Below the pieces are notes generated by a model. It was not told the DNA's origin, did not search any database, and worked only from the letters and a program-made list of their open reading frames with translations. Shown piece after piece: positions 58,844-64,000 of a stretch of 64,000 bases of DNA. The position numbers and the translations under genes were made by a program. The DNA comes from Pseudomonadota bacterium (GTDB taxonomy: Bacteria > Pseudomonadota > Gammaproteobacteria > Xanthomonadales > Rhodanobacteraceae): assembly GCA_018240505.1 (NCBI GenBank), contig JAFEFQ010000252.1, positions 1-64,000 on the forward strand, written 5' to 3'. Position 1 is the first letter of the stretch. Every line of letters starts with the position of its first letter.

Positions 58844-59740
58844 ATGAATTCCGCATCCGATGTTGTCGCCCGACTTTCCGGCGCCGTCAAACGCCACGGC
58901 CAGACACTGGCGTTGGCCGGTGTCGATCTCGAGCTGCGCGGCGGCGAGGTGCTGGCCCTGCTCGGGCCGAACGGCGCCGGCAAGACCACGGCGATCTCGC
59001 TGCTCGTCGGCCTGCAGCAGGCGGACGCCGGCAGCGCGTCGCTGTTCGGCGCGGAGCCGAACGCGCTGGCCGCGCGCCGGCGTATCGGCGCGATGCTGCA
59101 GGCCACCTCGCTGCCGGACACGTTGACCGTCGGTGAACTGATCGACCTGTTCCGCAGCTACCACGCGCGGCCGCGCACGGTCGCCGACGTCGTCGCCCTG
59201 GCCGGAGTCGGCGACTTGCTCGACCGGCGCTATGCGAAGCTGTCCGGCGGGGAGCAGCGCCGCGCCCAGTTCGCGCTCGCGATCTGCGGGCGTGCGGAAC
59301 TGCTGTTTCTCGACGAGCCGACCACCGGCCTCGACATCGACGCGCGCGAAACGATGTGGCGTGCGATCCGCCAGCTCGTCGCGGAGGGCTGCGCGGTCGT
59401 GCTGACGACGCATTATCTCGAAGAAGCCGAGGCGCTGGCCGACCGCGTCGTCGTGCTCGCGCAAGGCCGCATCGTCGCGCAGGGCACCATCGCCGAGATC
59501 CGCGCGCGTGTCGCTTCGCGGCGCATCCGTTGCGTCACCGCGCTCGCCGATGCCGCGATCGCGCGCTGGCCCGAGGTGCACAGCGTCGCGCGCGACGGCG
59601 AACGCGTCGAGATCGTCACCGATGCGGCCGAGATCGTGGTGCGCCAGTTGCTGTTCGAGGACACGCAGCTGAGCGAACTCGAAGTGCGCCGCGCGGGGCT
59701 TGCCGAGGCGTTCGTCGAAATCAGCAGGGAGGCCGCATGA
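58844..59740 (+). CDS. ABC exporter ATP-binding protein
   Basis: The 298-residue ATPase has Walker A LLGPNGAGKTT, the Q loop in GAMLQATSLPDTLT, the signature LSGGEQRRAQFALA, Walker B LLFLDEPTTGLD and the switch His in LTTHYLEE. A C-terminal domain of the drug/antibiotic-resistance exporter type follows. The ATG at 58844 has GAGGAG upstream. It overlaps its permease partner by ATGA. The VOC protein, sensor kinase and response regulator that follow suggest a regulated detoxification or envelope-stress exporter. Confidence 0.94.
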   Translation: MNSASDVVARLSGAVKRHGQTLALAGVDLELRGGEVLALLGPNGAGKTTAISLLVGLQQADAGSASLFGAEPNALAARRRIGAMLQATSLPDTLTVGELIDLFRSYHARPRTVADVVALAGVGDLLDRRYAKLSGGEQRRAQFALAICGRAELLFLDEPTTGLDIDARETMWRAIRQLVAEGCAVVLTTHYLEEAEALADRVVVLAQGRIVAQGTIAEIRARVASRRIRCVTALADAAIARWPEVHSVARDGERVEIVTDAAEIVVRQLLFEDTQLSELEVRRAGLAEAFVEISREAA

Positions 59741-60513
59741 TGGACACGACCCTTGCCGTGTCGGACCCGGCATCGTTCCGCGCCTGGCGCGCCTACGCGC
59801 TCGAAGCGAAATACGAATTCCTGCGCGTGCTGCGCACCCCGGCGTTCGCGATTCCGTCGCTGCTGTTTCCACCGCTGTTCTATCTGCTGTTCGGCGTCCT
59901 GCTCAACCGCGGCAACGGCGCCGCGGCGCACTACCTGTTCGCCACCTACAGCGTGTTCGGCGTGATGGCACCCGGGTTGTTCGGCTTCGGCGTCGCCGTC
60001 GCGATCGAGCGCGAGCGCGGCTGGCTGGCGTTGAAGCGCGTGGCGCCGATGCCGCCGGGCGCCTACCTCGTGGCGAAGATGACCATGGCGATGGCGTTCG
60101 CGCTGATCATCTACGCGATGCTCGCGACGCTGGCGGCGACGCTCGGCGGCGTGCGCCTCGATCCCGCGCAATGGCTCGCGCTAGCGCTGATCGCGATGTC
60201 CGGCGTGCTGCCGTTCTGCGCCCTCGGCCTGATGATCGGCAGCAAGGCCAACGCGGCCGCGTCGCCGGCCATCGTCAACTTCATCTACCTGCCGATGGCG
60301 TTCCTGTCCGGGCTGTGGATGCCGCTGACGATGCTGCCGCAGTTCATTCGCGACATCGCCGTGCTGTGGCCGCCGTATCATCTCGCCCAGCTTGCGCTCG
60401 CGGCGACGGGGCGGGAATATGCCGGCGCGGTCGCGGCGCACATCGGTTACCTGATCGTCTTCACCGTGGCCTGCTTCGCCGTCGCAAGACGATGGCTGGC
60501 GAAAGCGGGCTGA
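59737..60513 (+). CDS. ABC-2 type exporter permease
   Basis: The 258-residue membrane protein has about six helices. The ABC-2 permease pattern includes PPLFYLLFGVLL, a central RERGWLALKRVAPMPPGAYLVAK coupling segment and the late FIYLPMAFLSGLWMPLTMLP. It pairs with the upstream ATPase, whose stop it overlaps. Substrate not evident. Confidence 0.93.
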   Translation: MMDTTLAVSDPASFRAWRAYALEAKYEFLRVLRTPAFAIPSLLFPPLFYLLFGVLLNRGNGAAAHYLFATYSVFGVMAPGLFGFGVAVAIERERGWLALKRVAPMPPGAYLVAKMTMAMAFALIIYAMLATLAATLGGVRLDPAQWLALALIAMSGVLPFCALGLMIGSKANAAASPAIVNFIYLPMAFLSGLWMPLTMLPQFIRDIAVLWPPYHLAQLALAATGREYAGAVAAHIGYLIVFTVACFAVARRWLAKAG

Positions 60514-60534
60514 CCGTCTCGAGAGGGGAGAGTC

Positions 60535-60930
60535 ATGCGCATCCCGAAAGGTTTCACTACCGTCACTCCGTGTTTCTGCGTCGACGGCGCGGAGACGTTC
60601 GCGGCATTCCTGAAGTCGGCGTTCGGCGGCGTCGAGATCGGCCGCAGCCTGCGGGCGGACGGCAGGATCGCCAACGTGCAGGTGCGCATCGGCACTTCCA
60701 CCGTGATGGCGAGCGAGGCGAGCGGGAAATACCCGGCCATGCACGCCGCGTACTATCTCTATGTGGAAGACGCCGGCAAAACCATGGAGCAGGCGCTGCG
60801 CAGCGGCGCCAAGCTTGAAATGGAGGTCGGCGACATGCCCTATGGCGACCGCCAGGGCGGCGTCGTCGATCCGTGCGGAAACATCTGGTGGATTTCGCAG
60901 CGGCTCGTGGACGAAGCGTATTTCGAATAG
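60535..60930 (+). CDS. VOC-family (PhnB-like) protein
   Basis: The 131-residue protein has the PhnB/glyoxalase-like start PKGFTTVTPCFCVDGAETFAAFLKSAFGG and the end YGDRQGGVVDPCGNIWWIS. It is a single-chain pair of beta-alpha-beta-beta-beta units. Such proteins often bind or modify small toxic compounds, but the metal-binding residues are incomplete. It sits 21 bp after the exporter permease and 29 bp before the sensor kinase. GAGGGGAG precedes the ATG. Confidence 0.85.
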   Translation: MRIPKGFTTVTPCFCVDGAETFAAFLKSAFGGVEIGRSLRADGRIANVQVRIGTSTVMASEASGKYPAMHAAYYLYVEDAGKTMEQALRSGAKLEMEVGDMPYGDRQGGVVDPCGNIWWISQRLVDEAYFE

Positions 60931-60959
60931 CCAGATCGGGCCCACTGCGCGGAATTGCC

Positions 60960-62147
60960 ATGCTCATCGACACCTTCCACCCCAGCCAGAACTCGCTGCT
61001 GGCCGGCTATGCACACAGCATCGGTGCGAAACGCAGGGTGAACTGGTTTCCGTTGCTGATGCTGGTGTGGACGTTCTGGATTTTCGCCACGCCGATGTTC
61101 GAGACCGGCGACAGCTTCCCGCACTGGCTGTGGCCGACGCTGGCCAGCTTCGCGGTGTTCCTGTGGCTGTTCTTCCGCGCCTACTACCGTGACCGCACGC
61201 AAGTAATCTGGTGCGCGCTCGGCATGGTCGCGCTCGGCGTCGCGGTGACTCCGGTCAACCCGGGCGCGCAGTGCTACATCATCTACGCCTGCGCCTTTCT
61301 CGCGTTTTCCGGCAGCACGCGCATTGCGGTGCGCAACATACTGTGCGTACTCGTGCTGTATACGTTCGAGTGGATCGTGCTGCTCCATTTCCACTGGATC
61401 TATCTGCTCAGCGCGCTGCTGATCGCACTCGCCGTCGCCTTCATGAACATCAATTTCCTGCGCAAGCAGGAACGCGAAGCCGAATTGCGTTTGAGTCACG
61501 ACGAGGTGCGCCGGCTCGCGGCGATGGCCGAGCGCGAGCGCATCGGCCGCGATCTGCACGACCTGCTCGGCCACACCTTGTCGCTGATCGCGCTGAAGTC
61601 CGAACTGGCCAACAAGCTGTTCGAGCGCGATGCCGCGTCGGCCAGGCGCGAGATGGCCGACGTCGAGCGCATTGCGCGCGACGCGCTCGCCCAGGTGCGG
61701 CATGCGGTCACCGGCATCCGCGCCGCGGGGCTTGTCGCCGAGCTCGCTTCGGCGAAGCTGCTGCTGCAGTCGAACGGCGTGCAGCTCGAGTGCGAGGTCG
61801 CCGACGTCTGCTTGCCGGTCGAGATCGAGACCGCGCTGGCGATGTGCCTGCGCGAGGCGGTCACCAACATCCAGCGCCACGCGCGCGCGGCACGAGTGCG
61901 CATCGCGCTCGAAGCCGCGCCGCATGCCGTGGTCCTGCGCGTCGAGGATGACGGTCGCGGCGGCGCGATCGTGCCGGGCAACGGCCTTGCCGGCATGCGC
62001 GAACGCCTCGCCGCGATCGGTGCGCAGCTGCGCATCGATTCGCAGCGCGGGCGGGGCACGAAGCTGGCCGTGACGGCGCCGCTGCCGCAGGCGGAATCGC
62101 TTGCCTTCTCCGCGCAGGGGAAGCCGCGACACTCGAGCGCCGGATGA
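60960..62147 (+). CDS. DesK/NarL-type membrane sensor histidine kinase
   Basis: The 395-residue protein has about five transmembrane helices (residues about 30-170). A HisKA_3 dimerisation domain follows with the phospho-accepting His in ERERIGRDLHDLLGHTLSL, then a HATPase domain (REAVTNIQRHARA, VEDDGRGG, GNGLAGMRERL). This is the DesK-like class of membrane-sensing kinases, whose partner is the downstream response regulator. The ATG at 60960 gives MLIDTFHPSQNS. The position beside an ABC exporter is typical of antibiotic/envelope-stress modules. Confidence 0.93.
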   Translation: MLIDTFHPSQNSLLAGYAHSIGAKRRVNWFPLLMLVWTFWIFATPMFETGDSFPHWLWPTLASFAVFLWLFFRAYYRDRTQVIWCALGMVALGVAVTPVNPGAQCYIIYACAFLAFSGSTRIAVRNILCVLVLYTFEWIVLLHFHWIYLLSALLIALAVAFMNINFLRKQEREAELRLSHDEVRRLAAMAERERIGRDLHDLLGHTLSLIALKSELANKLFERDAASARREMADVERIARDALAQVRHAVTGIRAAGLVAELASAKLLLQSNGVQLECEVADVCLPVEIETALAMCLREAVTNIQRHARAARVRIALEAAPHAVVLRVEDDGRGGAIVPGNGLAGMRERLAAIGAQLRIDSQRGRGTKLAVTAPLPQAESLAFSAQGKPRHSSAG

Positions 62148-62253
62148 GGGAGGATCGTTGCGCGCGCCCGGTGCGGCGTGAAACCGGGGCACCTTTCTCT
62201 CACCCGTCCCTGCAGGGCGCCTTCTTTTGGCGGGAGCGGGGAAGCTATGCTTG

Positions 62254-62279
62254 CCCTCAGTCCTCAGCCCTCAGCCCTC
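62254..62279 (+). repeat. CCTCAG repeat tract before the response-regulator gene
   Basis: The tract contains four near-tandem CCTCAG/CCTCG units (period 6-7 bp) and ends seven bases before the ATG at 62287. It matches the right arm of the palindrome at 4336-4348 in front of mtaD. No Shine-Dalgarno separates it from the start codon. Confidence 0.55.
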
Positions 62280-62286
62280 GACCGCA

Positions 62287-62889
62287 ATGATCCGCGTCCT
62301 GCTCGCCGAAGACCAAGCCATGGTGCGCGGCGCCTTGTCCGCGCTGCTCAAGCTCGAATCCGATCTCGACGTGATCGGCAGCGCGGCCGACGGCGAGGAG
62401 GCGTGGCAGCTCGTGCAGCACGACACACCCGACGTCGTCGTCACCGACATCGAGATGCCGCGCCTCACCGGCCTCGAGCTCGCCCAGCGCATCCGCGAGA
62501 GCGGGCTGGCCTGCAAGGTCGTCATCGTCACCACGTTCGCGCGGCCGGGATTCCTGCGCCGCGCGCTCGACGCGGGCGTCAGCGGCTACCTGCTCAAGGA
62601 TGCGCCGGCCGACCAGCTCGCCGAGGCCTTGCGCCGCGTGCATCGCGGCGGCCGCGCGATCGATCCGCAGCTCGCGCTCGAAGCCTGGAGCGAGGCCGAT
62701 CCGCTCAACGACCGCGAGCGCCAGGTGTTGCGCCTCGCCGGCGAAGGCGCCTCGGCCGGCGACATCGCCGAGCAACTGCATCTGTCGCAGGGCACGGTGC
62801 GCAACTATCTGTCCGAGGCGATCGGCAAGCTCGGCGTCGGCAACCGCATCGAGGCGTATCGGCTCGCGCGGCAGAAGGGCTGGTTGTAA
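62287..62889 (+). CDS. NarL/LuxR-family response regulator (DesR-like)
   Basis: The 200-residue protein has a receiver domain, with the acidic pair in LLAEDQAM, the phospho-Asp in DVVVTDIEMPR, and the Thr/Lys in VIVTTF and YLLKDAP. It ends in a LuxR-type helix-turn-helix (LNDRERQVLRLAGEGASAGDIAEQLHLSQGTVRNYLSEAIGKL). It is the cognate regulator of the kinase 139 bp upstream. The ATG at 62287 directly follows a CCTCAG repeat tract, and the receiver-domain start IRVLLAEDQ supports it. Confidence 0.94.
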   Translation: MIRVLLAEDQAMVRGALSALLKLESDLDVIGSAADGEEAWQLVQHDTPDVVVTDIEMPRLTGLELAQRIRESGLACKVVIVTTFARPGFLRRALDAGVSGYLLKDAPADQLAEALRRVHRGGRAIDPQLALEAWSEADPLNDRERQVLRLAGEGASAGDIAEQLHLSQGTVRNYLSEAIGKLGVGNRIEAYRLARQKGWL

Positions 62890-63076
62890 CCAGGCGCGTT
62901 TACGCGATGCGCCGGCCGGCGCGGGTCCGCAGCCCGGTTTGATTCGCCGGGGACGCCGCAAACGCGTCGCTCCCGCGTCCTGAATCAGGCGGACAGCAAG
63001 AATTCATCTGTGCTTGCCGACAATGCCGCGCGTGCATCGTCCATGGGTGCACGCCATCCCCTCATCGAGATTCCCC

Positions 63077-63241
63077 ATGTCCGCCAACAAGACCACGGGC
63101 CTGATCCTGATCGGCCTGGGCGTGTTCTTCCTGCTCGCCAACTTCAACCTGATTCCCGACGTCGGGCATCTGATCGCGAAGTGGTGGCCGCTGATCCTGA
63201 TCGCGATCGGCGTGCAGCGCTGGCAGTCCGGGGCGAAGTAG
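63077..63241 (+). CDS. Small LiaF/LiaI-like transmembrane protein
   Basis: The 54-residue product consists of two transmembrane helices (TTGLILIGLGVFFLLANFN and AKWWPLILIAIGV). Such helical hairpins with the WWPLILI-type second segment occur in the LiaI/LiaF family transmembrane part (DUF5668). In Firmicutes LiaF restrains an envelope-stress kinase, and a link to the upstream DesK-like kinase is possible but unproven. The ATG at 63077 gives a clean hydrophobic protein; the longer frame does not. Confidence 0.75.
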   Translation: MSANKTTGLILIGLGVFFLLANFNLIPDVGHLIAKWWPLILIAIGVQRWQSGAK

Positions 63242-63364
63242 CCGGCGGCGGTTCGCGGCGCGGCGCTGGAGTCTCGGCGAGCGGGCAGGGCAGGCGCTGC
63301 GTGCGTCATCGGCCGGCGCATATCGGCGATAATCGCCGTCCCGCCACCCGCTTCGACCCGCGGC

Positions 63365-64000
63365 TTGAAGAAAACCGATTTCCACTACGACCTGCCGCGC
63401 GAGCTGATCGCGCAGGCGCCGCTGGCACAACGCTCGGCGAGCCGCCTGCTCGTCGTCGATGCCGCAGCGCGCAGTCTCGCCGACCGCCGGTTCACCGACC
63501 TGGCCGGCTACCTGCGCGCGGGCGACCTGCTCGTGTTCAACGACACGCGCGTGCTGCACGCGCGCCTGTACGGGCGCAAGCAGACCGGCGGCGCGGTCGA
63601 GATCCTGATCGAGCGCGTCACCGGCGCGCACGAGGCGCAGGCCCAGCTCGGCGTGTCGAAGAAGCCGAAAGAGGGCTCGCGCATCGTGCTCGGCGACGGC
63701 AGCACGGTGCTCGTGCTCGGCCGCGAGGGCGAGTTCCACTCATTGCGTTTCGAGTCGCCCGAGCCGCTGGAAAAACTGCTGCCCAGGCTCGGCCGCATGC
63801 CGCTGCCGCCGTACATCGAACGCGGCGGCGAGGCCTCGTCCATCGATGCCGACGACGAAGTGCGCTACCAGACCGTGTTCGCGCACACGCCCGGCGCGGT
63901 CGCCGCGCCGACGGCGGGACTGCATTTCGACGCGCCGCTGCTCGATGCGCTGCGCGCGCGGGGCGTCGATTTCGGCTACGTCACCCTGCACGTCGGCGCG
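63365..64000 (+). CDS. queA: S-adenosylmethionine:tRNA ribosyltransferase-isomerase, 5' part
   Basis: QueA transfers the ribosyl part of SAM to preQ1 in tRNA during queuosine synthesis. The frame starts at a TTG (KKTDFHYDLPRELIAQAPL) and contains the conserved GDLLVFNDTRVLHARLYG, GRMPLPPYIERG and the strongly conserved TPGAVAAPTAGLHFD. 212 codons are visible before the window ends, so the gene is truncated by the window. The TTG is placed where the family's Met lies, with no clear Shine-Dalgarno. A GATAAT box lies about 35 bp upstream. Confidence 0.95.
   Translation, partial: MKKTDFHYDLPRELIAQAPLAQRSASRLLVVDAAARSLADRRFTDLAGYLRAGDLLVFNDTRVLHARLYGRKQTGGAVEILIERVTGAHEAQAQLGVSKKPKEGSRIVLGDGSTVLVLGREGEFHSLRFESPEPLEKLLPRLGRMPLPPYIERGGEASSIDADDEVRYQTVFAHTPGAVAAPTAGLHFDAPLLDALRARGVDFGYVTLHVGA

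Overview
The window comes from a high-GC gammaproteobacterium of the order Lysobacterales (Xanthomonadales). Several independent signs agree. Arginine is made through N-acetylornithine carbamoyltransferase, with Glu at the position equivalent to Xanthomonas Glu92. N-acetylglutamate synthase and kinase are one fused protein. A degenerate FimX is present. DksA carries a long Lys/Ala/Pro-rich N-terminal tail, and the MetX-type acyltransferase has the variant seen in this order. The multiheme cytochromes suggest a soil or sediment member, perhaps Rhodanobacteraceae, but that is inference. There is no prophage, insertion sequence or CRISPR array.

Layout. 1-4300: repeat-rich edge, fimX, and the epmB/efp divergent pair with a very long inverted repeat in front of efp. 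4300-7910: mtaD-ubiG-mupP and a squalene/phytoene-synthase-like gene. 7920-10821: yidD-pyrC-M23 peptidase-GNAT, chained by ATGA overlaps. 10875-15960: dksA, a membrane protein, cysS-sufE, a glycine-zipper protein, tRNA-Pro and rnk. 16004-29461: a 10-kb arginine/proline operon on the minus strand (argF'-argG-argE'-argAB fusion-grpB-argC-argH-proB-proA-PIG-L deacetylase). In front of it lies a short Arg-containing reading frame followed by a rho-independent terminator, which looks like a transcription attenuator. 29593-31412: a four-gene cassette of a Cys-rich secreted protein, a barrel-like protein, a metal-binding HMA protein and a MerT-like membrane protein. 31448-36101: MscS channel, YpfJ-type peptidase, purT and a lipoprotein amidase. 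36225-38162: an arsenic operon (arsR-arsI-arsC-aquaporin) without an efflux pump. 38342-40347: tRNA-Leu, a thiol dioxygenase and a MetX-family acyltransferase.

40494-54173 holds the most remarkable system, all on the minus strand. A seven-gene operon contains two tandem copies of a module [decaheme DmsE/MtrA/PioA cytochrome - MtrB/PioB outer-membrane barrel - diheme cytochrome c] and ends in a high-potential iron-sulfur protein (PioC-like). ccmF-ccmG-ccmH-ccmI follow directly and provide late cytochrome c maturation. A LysR regulator is divergent at the head. This is a duplicated trans-outer-membrane electron conduit. It resembles the Pio iron-oxidation operon in gene content, with 24 c-type hemes and one Fe-S cluster encoded in about 9 kb.

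54351-64000: the LysR gene, an aldo/keto reductase, a PsiF-repeat protein, a class III aminotransferase, an ABC exporter with a VOC protein and a DesK/DesR-like two-component system, a small LiaF-like membrane protein, and the 5' part of queA, which runs off the window.

Short palindromic repeats recur. Two sit in frame inside conserved genes (argE' and ccmF), and two abut start codons (mtaD and the DesR-like gene).
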